This document shows, in pieces, positions 29,281-42,790 of a stretch of DNA of 64,000 nucleotides. Source of the stretch: Ricinus communis (taxonomy: Eukaryota > Streptophyta > Magnoliopsida > Malpighiales > Euphorbiaceae); the NCBI RefSeq assembly GCF_019578655.1, contig NC_063257.1, forward strand, positions 14,880,001 through 14,944,000, given 5' to 3'. How positions within the stretch are numbered: the stretch's first letter is position 1; each line of letters starts with the position of its first letter. The position numbers and the translations under genes are program-made. Under the pieces are notes generated by a model. That model saw only the letters and a list, made by a program, of their open reading frames with translations, was not told where the DNA came from and made no database searches.

Positions 29281-31860
29281 TCTAATTTCAGTGTGTGATC
29301 GTGGTTTTTTAGGGTATGCCCCAAGCGGTATGCGATTGCATCATCATGTCTGAGGTTGTCTTGTCCGCATTAGGCCCATTCGGAATGGACCGTCTAGGAG
29401 GAGGTCTTAAAGGATCACAAAAATCATGGTAACCATGAATTATTAGAGAAGACTAGGAGTCGCCACCCGAAAGAGATAACTGAGATAAATAGAGCAGACT
29501 GAAGGATGACGACTCAAATTTTTCATAGAGAGCCTGACTTTCCCCCTCCTGAATCAGAGATTGGGATTTGAAAAATTAGGTACGTGTTGGGAAGGGGTTA
29601 GGCACCCCAACACTCTCGGACACAAAATCAGGCTTCCACTAGACTCTAAGGCTTTTGGTTTCCCTAATCATACTAACCTAGCTTGGTTACTACCCATTTT
29701 GTGAATTGCAGGTCCCGAGAGCTTCGATGGACTACGTGAGCAGGGTCTGTGAGGCATTGCAGCCATGACCTTAGAGACAGCTTAGAACCTCAAGTTAACT
29801 CTCCATTCTTGTTTATCTATGTTTTATATATGCATGTATAATATGTAAAACATTCTAATGTGTTTTGTGTGTTTACTTGGATAGGCGAACATGGCAAGGT
29901 AGAAAACAACCAGGCCACCTGGACCGAGCAACAGGCTCAATGGTAGGAGTTACAGGCTTAGCCGAATCACCTTCACCGGCTTCAAAGAGGGGCGCGCCAA
30001 GTGGGCTTTAGAGAGGGCCGCATTCAAGAAGGAGATCACCTAGCTGCATACCTGGGACTTTGATGACACTGTTAATATGGCCGATCTATTGGGCATGGAT
30101 GATGATGATGATGATGAGAATGGTCGGGTTGATGGCGATGGTGGGGATACTACCTAATTGGATGTCTTCTATTCTTTTTCTTTATTGTACGTAGACTTTT
30201 TTGGGTCCTACTACCCGTGACTGTATACTTTATCTTTAAATATGTACTGGATTTTGGATTGTTCCTATTTATGCATTTACTATTCTTTTCTTTCGCTTGA
30301 ATGGTAGTAAAGCATATGTGGTGCACTGATGCATATGAGAAAATCATGTTAAACATACAGTGTTAATGAAGGAATATTTAAAAGTCAATTCATTAAACTT
30401 TAATGCAATAATTATGGCTCTTTTAATCAACTTTAAAATCCAAATGAGGCCAAATTTTACCAAGAAGGCCCAAATTACAAGAAACAGGCTCAAACCCACG
30501 TGGAAATAAGGCTTAACCCACATGGGCTTAGCTTAATCTACATGGCCTTAGGCTTAGTCCACATGGACTAAGGCTTGATCGTGGCCTATAAAAGGCCCAA
30601 TTTTGCCACTTTCATCTTTTTCCAACCAAATTTAAGCCCAGTTCTCTTTGGAATCAAGAGTGAAGCCTCTTTTGCCACTTTCCAACCACTTTTGAAGAAT
30701 ATTTCTAAGAATGTTTGGTTGACGCTCGGGACCTATTGGCTTGTCTGAGATTCTTGAGGCATGCGAGAGTAGATCCAACTATCCTATATGTAGCCCTGAG
30801 CTTCTAGAATGTGGATGCCCATATTTTTTGCTTCGAGGGCTTAGAGATTTTCTCCCTGTAGGAGGACTTTGCTGCTATCATGGACAACCATGCACAACCC
30901 AGGAATGCGATAATCATACCATCAAAATATCCTCCAATGCCCTAAGAGATTGTGAGGTTCTTCGATTTGACTCCGTAGAGCACGGTGGTGCACCATAGAG
31001 GGTCTGGGATGGGCCTCTTGTCTTTGATGAGCTTACAAGGTCCGGTGATCATACTACACTTACTTGACGAAGAGTTTGGCATTTTTGTCTGATGGCACAG
31101 TTCCTGTTAGTGCGCGAGGATGGCCTAGGTGACCTGAGAATCTTGAGTTTGCTTCCTCAATTGAATGGTGCTACTACCATTATTCATCTCATTCTAGAGG
31201 AGAACCTAACAAGATTGGATTGAGTCTGGAGGGGTCAGAGTAACCAGCTTTGAGGTAGCCTGATCATCCTTCAAGTATAATTTTTCCTATAATTACTTTA
31301 TTACTTTTACGCTATAATTTTTCCTAGACCAACCTTTTGGATTTTCAATATAGTGAGCCCATTGCCTAAACTGCTCGTTGGGGCTTTCGACTTAGAAGAC
31401 TTGTATTTTATTTCTTCTAATTTTTCTTTTTCTTTCTCTTCTCTTCTCTTCTTTTTCTTCTTTTTTTTTTTCTTTCTTTTTTCTCCAGATATGGTTATAA
31501 GAGAGGTTGACCTACCAGTAACTATGCCGACTAGTGTGAGTGGATGAGTACCTTTCCTGATAGGGAGGTGCATTGGATGTTTCCCTGGTGACATCTCGCT
31601 CATATCACAATGTGGAATGACACTTCTTGAATTGTGCTCTCTGGGCTAGACTTTGGTTCATTTTACGCCCTGTCTCGACTTATCCATCAATATAGAGGTC
31701 CTCAGAGAATCCCATTTACTCTACTTGAGTTTAAACTAGGGCCAATCTTTGCTCGATTTTTGGACCATGTTCGTAGCACTTGGAGTCGTCAGACCATTAT
31801 TGATTCCATTGTGGATGGTGCTTATATAGATTGGGTCGTTGCTCAAGCATACTGATGTTT
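29281..31860 (+). mobile_element. Decayed LTR-retrotransposon sequence (plus orientation)
   Basis: About 29380-29640 contains phrases typical of the LTR/leader of plant Tat-type Ty3/gypsy elements ('aggagtcgccaccc', 'ggaaggggttaggcacccc'). About 30575-30605 has a promoter-like 'cctataaaaggccca' preceded by repeated 'cacatgg' phrases. The short frames that follow (29890-30160, 30741-30998, 31634-31855) are less AT-rich and look like broken coding sequence, but I do not recognise the proteins. A (GAT)n run sits at about 30097-30118 in an acidic stretch. No intact boundaries were found. Confidence 0.45.
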
Positions 31861-31959
31861 AGCACTGATGTTGTTACTATTCATGTATTAGCAAATGGTA
31901 GAATTTAGAATAGTAAGAAAATGTGAAAAAGAAAACATTATTCTATTTGCTAGATGTAA

Positions 31960-32740
31960 AATTCTAAAGGCATATATTGACCTAAGGGTCAATTGATCTC
32001 TATTTTAATCTTAACATCCAAATTGAGTATTGCTAACTTCATATTTGAGTGTCCATATGACAATACTTCAAAGGATTTCAAATCGGCCAAAGCATCCTTA
32101 AGCTTTCAAGAAAGGATTGTAAAAGTCCTATAAAGCGTGAGGGCGCTTTTCATGCGGTCAAAACCATCCAAGCCGTTGGAAACTCCATCTGACAAAACCC
32201 TAATTATGGAGAGACACCTAGCTGTCAATTGGTTAACACCTTAAAAAGCATGAGATCGCTCTCATTTAAGCAAAAGACCCAAAGTGGTAGATGTTTTCGC
32301 GATGGGGAGCGCGACCAAGACAAGCATGAGGGTGTTATTCTAGCGCGAGGGCGGTTTTCATATTTAATGCGATGTCAGTGGCCGTTGTAACTTCAACCAC
32401 CAAGTCAGAGCCACGTGACTAGAGCTGTTGGGGGGGCGCTTTTCATGCCAACAGGCAACTTTTTGCCATGTCACCTAATTTGCATTTAATGAGTTTAGTC
32501 CTTGTTGCAATGTCTCTAAAAGGTTGGTATAAGTATAGATACCCCTCATAAGGACTCAACAACTAAGGTGTATGATTTTGTTATGTCCAAACTCTTGCAA
32601 ATTTGTTTCTCAACTTTCTATACTTGATTTTCATCTTTGTATGGTGTATTAAGTTGAATCTTATTATTCAACTAAAACTCAAAAGGGTTGTTATGTGAGT
32701 CTAGGTACTAAAAAACACAAGAAATTGGTTGTTGAGTAAC
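31960..32740 (-). repeat. Dispersed repeat, copy C (inverted relative to copies A and B)
   Basis: The reverse complement aligns with copy A at 1-1000. Shared stretches include GAGTTTGGACAT.., 'gaggggtat.tatac', 'cattaaatgcaaatta' and 'tggacactcaaatatg'. It carries the GC-rich motif AGCGYGAGGGCGYTTTTCATG several times (about 32135, 32325-32360, 32435). Confidence 0.55.
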
Positions 32741-33781
32741 CATATAATGCTCAAGGGGGATTTAGTGAGAGATTAGATTACTAAAGAATGACGTTTAGTG
32801 TTAACCTAAAAACATCAAATTGTTGGGTAAAGTTGAAAAATCCAAAGGTTGTAATCTTGAAGTTTATAGTAGAATATTCAAGTGTGATCTTGAGGAGTAG
32901 ATATAGGGTGGATTGTTCCCAAACCACTATAAACCTTTGTGTCAATTTCTCTAACCCCAACTCTCTTCCAAATTCCTTCAATCTTCCTTAATATCATATG
33001 TTTTTCTTACCTCAATATATTTTCTGCAATTTTAGGTCACCAATCCAACCCCTCCTTCTTGGTTCCAAAGGACAACAACATATTTTCATAATTCAAAGAA
33101 ATGTCATCAATCAATTAAATATAAATACATCTAAAATGTGTTGAAAATAGTCTAACTCCCGTGATTGGTTAGCCCTTTCGGGTTTTCTAATGAATTGAAC
33201 ACTTACTCTCCTTTTATTGGTTCTTACTTTTGCCTCAGGTGCCTTTCAGTTTTCACTTAAACGAACTGTCCTATCTTTTGCTCGGACTGCCCTTTACGGG
33301 TTTTTAATCCTACAGACCTACTTCTTTTATTATTTCTTATTTTATTTTTATGTTTCTTTTTCTTTTTCTTTTTTTGTATTTTTATATGTAGTATTGCTTA
33401 AGCCTATCTATGTTGACTGGTTGAGTGAACTCATTGCGTTCTAGGTTTGACAATAGTGCAGCTCCCTTGGAAAAGATTTTCTTGATAAGATACAAAACTT
33501 TCCAATTAGGTCGGAATTTACCTAGACGTTCGAGGTCCACTAGTTTTCCTTCCTTAAAGACCAAGTTACCAACCGTCAAACGTCCAGACTTGACATGTTT
33601 GTCAAAAACCCGAGCAATCCTCTATTGGTATAACTGGGTGTGATACAATTCTCACATTCTGGTCTCATCTATCAGGTTGAATTGATTATACCGGTCCCTT
33701 GCCCATTAAGCCTCAGGTATTTATGCTTCCATCATCACCTGCAATGACTTAATCTCAACTTCCAATAACAACTCCTCATAG

Positions 33782-33786
33782 TGGTC
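33782..33786. repeat. 5 bp target-site duplication (TGGTC), left
   Basis: Identical to 35312-35316 on the far side of the inserted LTR. Confidence 0.85.
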
Positions 33787-35311
33787 TGATATATTGTGTT
33801 TAGCATAGGTATTTAGGACATTTTCATACGTTATTAGTTTTATTAGTTTATAATTTTTCTTAGTTTTTATGCATTTTTATTTATAGTTAGGAATTTATAT
33901 GATTCCAAGTGTTTATTTGTGTTTTCTTATTATCTTTAATGTTTATACATGTTTTTGTTGTGTATTCTAGGCTTTAAAAGTGTGAAATTATCAATAGGGA
34001 AGCTAGCAATGGATCAAGGTTAAAGAATGTGGCTTGGAGCTTGTCACTACTAGTTACGCATGTCACTAGTAGTGAAGAGTAGTTATTCATCAAACAATAT
34101 GACATTTCAGTTTGAGCATTCTTAAGTATTTTGAGCATAACTTCTTCTACAAAAATCGGATTAAGGTAAATAAGATGGCGTTCGAAAGCTAAGAGACGGG
34201 GCTACAAATTTTATGTTTTAAGGATTTTCAAATTCTGTCATCTTAAAGGACGAAAATGCGTCTGATTTTTCTGCCCCTGCACAGTATGGTGTCTTTTCAC
34301 TTTGAATGGTGCCTTTCTATTGGGAGACGAATTTTGACCATTTGTAACCAACTCTAAGGCCTATATAAATGTTATTTCTATTCTTTAGAGAAGAGACAAC
34401 ATCAGAACATTAAAAAAAAAGAGAATATTAGTTTAAGTGCATTTGAAGACAATAAAAAGGCAAAAAGGATGATATTTCTTGTAAAGGCTATATTTTCTTA
34501 AGTAACTACTTGGAAGACATTGGAGATCACTACATATATTATTTCTATCCCTTTTTCTCCTTTCTTTTACTTGTTTTACTTGATGTTTAGTGTAGTAATT
34601 TTTGTTTTATTGGTTTCATCCAAGATATATCAAGGCTAACTTCCTTGTTTATTAGAATTGCAAGGATGAATTGATCTTGTAAACTACTTTTATTTTATTA
34701 GTAATGCATGATTGATTTGTGTTCAATTGAGTGCCTAATTGTGTTATGTATGCTTGATCACCATATATAATATGTTAATCAAAGATTCATAATGAGAGTT
34801 GGAATTTTTGGTGGAAATGCAATTAAATTCACTTAAAGATTAGGAAAGTACCTAAAGATAAGAAATCCGCTTTGAAGGGTAAAAAAAATTGACATGGTTC
34901 TTAATAGTTTTTGTCTATCTCTACAATGACATGAGAGTGCTTGTAGACTCTAGATGGAAATTCACTTAATTGACAATGAGAGTTGCTTTTAAGGATTTTA
35001 GGTCACATTCTCCAATCAATACATTTGTTGACAACAATTCTTAGTTTCTTGATCATTTCTGAATTGTGGTTCTAGTAAACACATCTTGAATTGTTATTAG
35101 ATTAATTAATTAGTTTTATTAGTAGTTATTAATTATTGATTAATGTTAGTTTAGTTTTAGAATAATTAAATTAAACTTTACAATAATATTTTGCTTATCC
35201 ATCTTAGTATCTTTATTAACTAATACAAAATTACTCCAAGTTCCCCAGAGTTCGACACCCTACTCACTCTATATTTAGTTTGAAAACTAGGGTACAATTC
35301 CACCCACATCA
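33787..35311. mobile_element. Solo LTR (1525 bp) inserted in the integrase pseudogene
   Basis: Begins TGATATATTG and ends CCCACATCA, with TG...CA ends. It is flanked by TGGTC on both sides. The integrase frame reads up to one edge (ending at 35317) and resumes at the other (33786), which proves that this is a later insertion. Near the right end 'gttccccagagttcgacaccc' resembles the U5 end of plant Ty3/gypsy LTRs. No internal coding sequence. Confidence 0.88.
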
Positions 35312-35316
35312 TGGTC
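35312..35316. repeat. 5 bp target-site duplication (TGGTC), right
   Basis: Partner of 33782-33786. Confidence 0.85.
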
Positions 35317-38300
35317 TGATAACCCTATAAGGCATATGGCAACTTCTCTCCTCAATCTCCTAACCCTTCAATTATTTTGGCCAGGATCTTTACGCTCTTA
35401 TTGGCAGCCTCAACAGCCTCATTCGCTTGCGGCCTATAAGGTGAGGATTTATGGTGTTCAATTTTTTGTACTTTTTTATCATCTTCTTACACTCTCCTTG
35501 GAATTAAAATCCATTATCATACACTATGTGATGTGGGAACACATATCGGCATATCATACTCTTCTCTAGAAATCTGGCCATGTATTTTGCTTCTATCTTT
35601 GTAAATGATTCTGCCTCTAACCACTTCAAAAAGTAGTCTACTGCCACTAAGATGTATCGATGTCTATTGCTAGCAAGTGACTTAATTTCTCCAATGATAT
35701 TTATTCCTCAAGTTGAGAATGGCCAAGTAGCTTCATTGTGTACAACTGAGATGGGGGTAGGTGCATCAGGTTACCATGAACTTGATACTGGTGATTTTTT
35801 CGAGCAAATCGATTACAATCAATGAGCATTATGAGCCAGAAGTATCCTTGTCTGATGATCTTCCTTGACAGTGATGGTCCACTCATATGGCTTCCATAAA
35901 TTCCCACATGTCCCTATTCCATGATCCATAATGTCTCCTTCTCGTCGACACATCTAAGGTGGATGCCATCTATACAACACCCCTTGATAGGTCATAAATT
36001 TGACGGCCAACTTTCTAAGGACTGTTGTGTCATGTTTATCAGTTGATTCGGGATACAACCCATCTTCCAAGTACCTCAGAATGTCATAGTACTATGGCTT
36101 GTCGTCTAGTAGTGCAACCCAAACATCTGCTTCCTTTTTTCTTCTTATGACATGGCTCATATGATTGTACTACCATTAGGGGCCTAGTCTTAACCTTCTT
36201 TAGATTTTCCTAAACTGAGGCTAATCCGGCCAATGCATCTGCCATCATATTATCGTCCTTGCTGATGTGCATGAACAAACACTGGATGAACCTTTAGTGA
36301 TTTCTTGAATGTAGTCATGGTATGGCTTCAATTTGTCCTCTTTAAAGTCCTAATCTCTGGTCGCTTGAGATAATATTAACATGGAGCCTCTAAGGATTTT
36401 GACCTCTTTGATCCCCATAGCTAGCAATGTTTGTAGACCAAAAGCGTAGGCCTTATACTCAGCCATATTACTAGTAACCCAAAAGCTCAACTTTTCTTTT
36501 GGTGATAGGCAATATTTCTCTAGACGGTATTACCATAATGACTCCTATTCATGCGCCCTTCCCATTAACTGCACCGTCGAAGTACATTCGCCAACCTACC
36601 ACTGATATCGCAATCAAGCTTTCATCTAGAAACTCAAAATTGTAGGGCTCATCATCTTCAATTGGATTCTATGCCACGAAATAGTAGCCACTTTCCCAAT
36701 TTTCCTACTGAGGATGGGGTTTCTTGCAAGTATTCCATTGGATCATGTCTTGACACAGCTTGAACCCGATAGGACTAAAAATAGTGTCTCAACTTCCTTG
36801 AAGACCATACCATAGCTAAGTAGGTTTTCTTTACCTCATTATACTTCACCTCATAAGACAACCGTTTATTACTGATGTAGTAGATCATATATTCTACTCT
36901 AGCCTCAGCTGCTTAAGCCAGCATAGTTCTGACAACCTTTACTTATACAACCAAATAGAGGATCAGACTCTGACTTGGTTGCAGAGGCCTTAGTATTAGT
37001 GGGTTCATCAGATATTCCTTGATCTTCTCAAAAGCTTATCGATACTTTTCATCCCATTCTATATTTTGTTCTCTTTTCAACAACTTATAGATCAACGAGC
37101 AAATGGTAGTAAGCTTCGCGATAAAGTGGCTGATATACTGAATTTTGACTAAAAACCTTCTAATTTCTTTCTCTATCTTTAGTGGCTGCATTTCTCTGAT
37201 GGCCTTCACCTTGTCTAGGTCTACTTCAATGCCCTTCTCACTTACTTCCTAATAGCTTTCCTTCTGTCACCCCAAATGCATATTTCTTCGGATTCAACTG
37301 GAGGTTATATCTTTTTGCTCTTTTTAAGAATCTATTTAATGCCTCAAAATGCTCTTCCCAAGTTTTAATTTTGACTATCATGTCATCTACATATACTTCT
37401 ACCTCTTTATGGATCATATCATCGAAAATTTGAACTGCCATTCTTTAATATGTTGCACCTGCATTCTTTAGTCCAAACGGCATTTTCCTATAGCAGAACA
37501 CACCCCATTCAGTGATAAATGCGGTCTTAAGCTTATTTACTATTGACATCATGATCTGGTTATAACCGAAAAGCTGTCTATAAAAGTTTACATGGCATGC
37601 AAGGCTGCAAAATCTACCAAGACATCAATATGAGGCGAGGGAAAGTCATCCTTTAGTGATGCCTTATTTAGATTTTTATAGTCCACACACATTGTGACTC
37701 TCTCCTCCTTTTTAGTATCGGTACGATATTAGAGACCTAAGTTGGATACTTCACCTCTTTAATAAACTAGGCCTCTATTTGTGTTTCTTAATCTCTTCTT
37801 TTATCAGCATAGCCCATTATGGCCTTAACCTCCTCAATTTCTGCTTTGCTGACTTCATATCTGGGTAGGTCAGTATCTCGTGTTCAACAATCTCTCTGTT
37901 TATTTCGGGTATGTCTTCGTAGGACTAGGCGAAGCATTTTTTAGGTTGAATTAATATTTTTATTTATCTCTCCTTTTCTTTAAGAGTTAAACTGGCTCAA
38001 ATTATTATCTCCTTTGGGGAGTCAGGTGTACAAAGGTTAAATGCATGACATGGAATGGAATCAATGTCAAATATGCTAGTGGGATGATCATAAAAATGCA
38101 TGCTATCATCAAATAAAACACCACACAAATAAGTAAACTGGATATTCATTACATCAATGTCAATAATGAGCTCATCAACATCATCAAACAAGTTTGGAAC
38201 ATAAATATCATCATAAAATATATCAATAATAGATTGTTCAATAAAAGCATCAATATCAAATCAGCATTTAAACATCAGCCGTGAGGGAAGCAAAGTCATC

Positions 38301-41300
38301 AGCAACCTTGACAAGCTCTTCAATCTTGGCCTTGCCTTTCTCAATAGCCTTCTTCTAGGCTTGATCAACAGTCTTCTTTTCAATCTCAACTTGGAGGACT
38401 TTCTCAGCTTGCATTACCACAAACTACTCTTGAAATTTCTCAAAACCCTTCCTCGGGTTGCCCTTGTCATCTGTCCATGGCTCTGAAGTCTCCTTGTCAT
38501 ATGATGATAACATGCCCTCTTTGACAAATTCTAGCATCTTCTTCTCTAGCTTCCTAATTTTTCTTGGGGCCCTTATCTCCTCCTAGGCATGTAGTGCTAC
38601 CATAGGAAAATCCATTGGCCACTCTGCCATGATCTCTGCCTAATCCGAATCTAGGAAAATAGTCTGTCTTTCTTATCATGCACACGCTGAGACTCTCATT
38701 GGCCCAGATCATAGCTACCTGAAATTTGGTAATCACCTCTCCCTTGAGGAATTCAATAACTTCACTGTTGCCTCTGATGCCTTAATAGTTACATCCTTAT
38801 CCTTGTGGAGGAATTTCATCATCTAATGCAAAGAAGAGGATACTCCACCCAACTCATGGTACCATAAGTGTTCTAGGAGGATAAAATAAGCGACTAGTAT
38901 ATCAATCACTATAAAATCAACCATAGACTCAATTGGTACAACCTTCTAACATGCCTTGAAGGTACCAGTTGCTTGCCTTTTTATGTCATCATAAGCTCTG
39001 ATAATTATGGAACTAGGTTCCAATTTTTTATGCTCTATGTCGTATTTGCCCAAAAACTTTAATGGATAGATATTGATGCCAGACCCATCATCAACCATCA
39101 CACATCTGCTCTTTATACCTTTCATTATAGCCTTGATGTATAATAGACAATTGTGGTTCCTTCCCTCTGGGGTAAATTTTCATTAGAAGAAGATATGACT
39201 GACTTCCTTTCTTGTATCCCCAAAGCTGCTTGCTATAGGGTCGACTGAGTGGGCACCATGATCCTGTGTAGTGCCATGACTATTGCCTTTCTATACTCTA
39301 ATGAATATTCTAGGAGTTTCCATATTTAAATATTGGCTTATATCCTCCTCAACTTAGCCATGATTGACCTTTCTTTCTCATCCTTCACAGCTTGCTCTTC
39401 CTTTTATTTCCGCAGCTCACTCTCTTGAATTGCCTTCCTGGGTTTCTCTATTTCAGGTCCTTTTATTGATTCTATATTCTTTTCTTCATGTTTCTTATTA
39501 TCTTGCTTCTTTGATACTAGCTTGTCAGGATCATTATACACCCATTCATCGCAAGTCACTCCATATATCGACTCGCTAGTTGGCTTTTAGGTTGTCATAT
39601 GAATATCATCCTAAATATCTAGCGATCCTATGCTCCTTGTTGACTGATTTTCTCTCCTCGTGTTATTCCCAGAATATTGATGTTTCTAGGAACATCTAGC
39701 TGTGCCCTAAAACTTCTTAAAAAATTATGAATGATGGCAACAAGCACATCTTCTTCTTCAAATTCAGTTTTCTCTCTTTCCCATTAGCTTATTTACTCTC
39801 GCTTACTTCCCTCTTAGTTTATTTTCCTTTAGTTCTCGGGTATTACCTCGGTGCACTTTAATTCAAAGCTCTCTGACAGTCCAAAGTTAATCATCATTAT
39901 CTTGTAACTTGGCAGCGGTGCTCGATTATAGTTGGTAGAGGATTCGGGTGCTTAGCCTAGGGTCAGTAATCTTGCCATCATCGATTAGTGTCTATATCTC
40001 ATTCCTCAGACTTCTACAATAATAAGTATTATGCCCCGCCATCTTATGATAATGGCAAAAAGCATTATCATTATTTCTCGTCTGAGTGACCTCGGGAATT
40101 GGTGAGGGAGCTTTATTCATAAAACTCAATTGTTGTAGCTTGGTCATGACTTGTTAAAGAATTACCAAAAATTGAGAGTATCTCTGCGGTTAAGCTACAA
40201 AGTTTACCCCAATATAGAACACATGTACCTCCTTTTTCCTCGAGCTGTCAGCACTATTTCTCTTGAAGATTCCCTTCTTATGCTTTAACTTCATGTTTGA
40301 GGCACACTCTTTGAAGTCCTCAAAAGGCTGGAGCGGGATTAGAGCCGACTTCTCTTGAATATAGGTGTGTGTGCCCTTGGTCATATAACAAACCCGATCC
40401 CTCTCAGAAGGTTGAGTAACAACTCATGCTGCTTTTGCCCTGAAGTGCAACATAAAATTAGAGACACTTTCATTCGACATCTGATTTGTGATTTCTAAAT
40501 CCTGAGTAGTGACTTCCACCTATGCATTATATTTGTACTGACTTACAAATTCTTTTACCATATCTTTCCAATCACTATGGACCTTCTCGTCCAGTTGCCA
40601 ACACTAGCAGTTGGCCTGCCCGTCAAGGTACAACTGAAATAACTTAACAATATGTTCCTTGGTGAGGTTCTAGCAAGTTGACATGGTTACCTTATAAGAG
40701 TTTATGAAGGCATAAGGATCGTCTGTGATATCAAACTTCAGTAAATCCGGTAGATTAATCTTCTTTTCCTTAGTATTCACTTCCACATGCTCTTCTATAT
40801 CGTCTATCATCTAGTAGCCTTTTACCTATACCACTATTCTTGTCCTTGTTTGAGGTCTGTCCAAAATCCAGCACTGCAGGATTCTGTGGTGTTGTCCTTG
40901 CACTATCCACCTCGCTAGTGGTTCCATTGTTGGTTGGTGCTGCAGGTGCGGTTGGAGCAGCTGGGGCCACTTGATGTTGTGCATTCAAGACATATAGTGC
41001 TTCAGCCTGTTGCCTCATCATGTTCATTAGACTTTCCATCTAATTTTTGACATTAGCCGTTTCATTTCGGACTGTCTTTAGCTCTACATTTAGAGATACT
41101 TTAGGATAATCTTCCATTTCAATGCTTTCCTGTCTGATTAGTCTTTTATCTGTTCTTACCCAAGCAATTATGACCTTTGAGAAAATAAGGGCTAGAAACC
41201 ATGCATGATAATGCAAAGTGCATGTATGCATCTATTCATGTACGCTCTCTTCTTGAATGAACAGACTGTCGAAATGCCATAAGCAAAAGGATACTTGAAG

Positions 41301-41479
41301 ATTGACAACAATGTTTTGAAACATAAAAGCATATGCCATTTAATCTATTCCAAAAGAAACACCTTTATTCATTAAGTATAAACAAGACTACCAAAGTTCT
41401 TTTCAAATGACCATTAAGTATTGCCCCCTATCGGTGCTTAACTATAAAACCTCAGATCATAGCCTAATTTCCTCAATAC

Positions 41480-41690
41480 TTTGAGGAATCCCTCTTGAAG
41501 AGCTGGTCTTCGGTGATATCTTCCTATTGAGTAAGTATTGGATATACTTCTTGAGGCGAATACCATTGTTAGTGTCATGTCCTAAGATGTGGTGGTACAT
41601 GCAGTACCCTTCAATTTCTCCTGCCTAAGAGGTAAGGAACCTTCTTGTCAGGTCTGCCTTATTAGATAGTGTTTGCCCTTATGAACCAAG
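41480..41690 (-). pseudogene. Second gag fragment of a Tat-like element
   Basis: Minus-strand reading gives GEIEGYCMYHHILGHDTNN followed by IRLKKYIQYLL, the knuckle-like end of Tat-lineage gag. It lies upstream of the gag start of the pseudogene at 33.4-41.0 kb, so it comes from another copy or an internal duplication. Confidence 0.5.
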
Positions 41691-41739
41691 AAGGAGGGGT
41701 TCAATTAGTGAATATAAGAATGGTTACCAATTAAAAATT

Positions 41740-42790
41740 TAGGGAATGGAAGAGAAGAAATAGAAGAGTAGAGAAAGATGCATAATATAATTTATAGTGC
41801 TTCTCGTATTAACTAACCCTACATCCACTCTCCAATCTTCAATTGGTGTTCCACTATACTCCTACAATTACAATGGAGTTTTTCCAAGCTCACTCCCAAC
41901 TTAGTGTTTATGGCTCACATAAAACCTTTACACTTGTATTTTAATGGCTCATACATAGCCCTTATAAGAGTTTTACCTAAACTAACTCTCAAACCTAATT
42001 CCAAGTATTTAGGCTAACATTCAACCCACACTACAAGCTCTTTACAAGGTTAAGTACATCTAAAATTTAATGAGAAAGGTGTAAAATAAGTGAGCAATGA
42101 ATATGGCATAATTGGAGGTTGTTAATCAACCATAAATATCTTTTTGAGGGGGTATTTATATCTTCTAAAAGCCAAAGAAACATTACACTATGGTTCATAT
42201 GCCTTTAATTGCTTCTAGCTTTAGAGAGTGCATTAAATGCTTTGTCAGAGCATAGTCGCGGTCGCCACACCTTAATTATGGTCGCAACTTTTCCAAGTCA
42301 AGACTTCTTCGTTACGGTCACGATTCTTAAAGTAGCAACGGTTGTAATCCACGTGGCACTCCATGATTCACCGTGTCAAAAGTAATCATTAGCGGTCTTC
42401 CTAACAGATATAAATGTCATGGTCACAATCTAATAGAGATAAGGCTTTTGAGGTAGCAAGCTTAGTCGTGGTCACGACATTAGGCGTGATACCTGCTGTC
42501 TCCATTTTGCACTTTTTCGTGGGCGCTACTTTTTACTTGCGGTCACAATATCACCTTCAGCTTCAACGGTCATTTGAATATGAAAGTTAGGGTCACGACA
42601 AGCTAATGGCAGTCGCGATTTAGAAGGCATATTTGAACTTTAGCTTTTCTAAGGAATGCATGATTCCTCTATAGAAGACACTTAAAAGCCAAGGCTAAAA
42701 ATACTCAATTTAATTATCAAGATTAAAATTAAGGGTGTCTTGTATCATGAAAGGACTTAGGCTAATAGGTAACAATCCATAGGCCCGAAG
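41740..42790. repeat. Dispersed repeat, copy B
   Basis: Aligns with copy A from 'aaccctacatccactct' (about 41815) to 'catgaaaggacttaggcta' (about 42748). Between 42245 and 42620 it carries about nine versions of a GGTCRCGAC/T motif where copies A and C have a different GC-rich motif. Confidence 0.6.

Larger units (their letters stand above)
33382..41039 (-). pseudogene. Ty3/gypsy (Tat/Ogre-like) gag-pol pseudogene
   Basis: Fragments in the right order on the minus strand identify a decayed polyprotein. The gag start is at 41039-40770 (MESLMNMMRQQAEAL, Ala/Pro-rich). A CHYHKMAGHNTYYC knuckle-like segment lies at about 40060. Protease is at about 39110-38850 (VMVDDGSGINIYPLKF). RT is at 37710-37238 (MCVDYKNLNKAS, then VEVYVDDMIVK and GVTEGKLLG). 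RNase H is at about 36600 (GWRMYFDGAVN). Integrase catalytic core is at about 35670-35317 (VAVDYF and VYDNGF), and integrase C-terminus at 33786-33382 (GKFRPNW, ending LKQYYI). Domain order PR-RT-RH-IN is that of Ty3/gypsy. Many stops and frameshifts are present throughout. The integrase is split by a solo LTR of another family. Confidence 0.85.

Noticed and set aside
31307..31603. 98-residue minus-strand frame with a Lys run
   Set aside because: Produced by a CT/T-rich simple tract; no domain.
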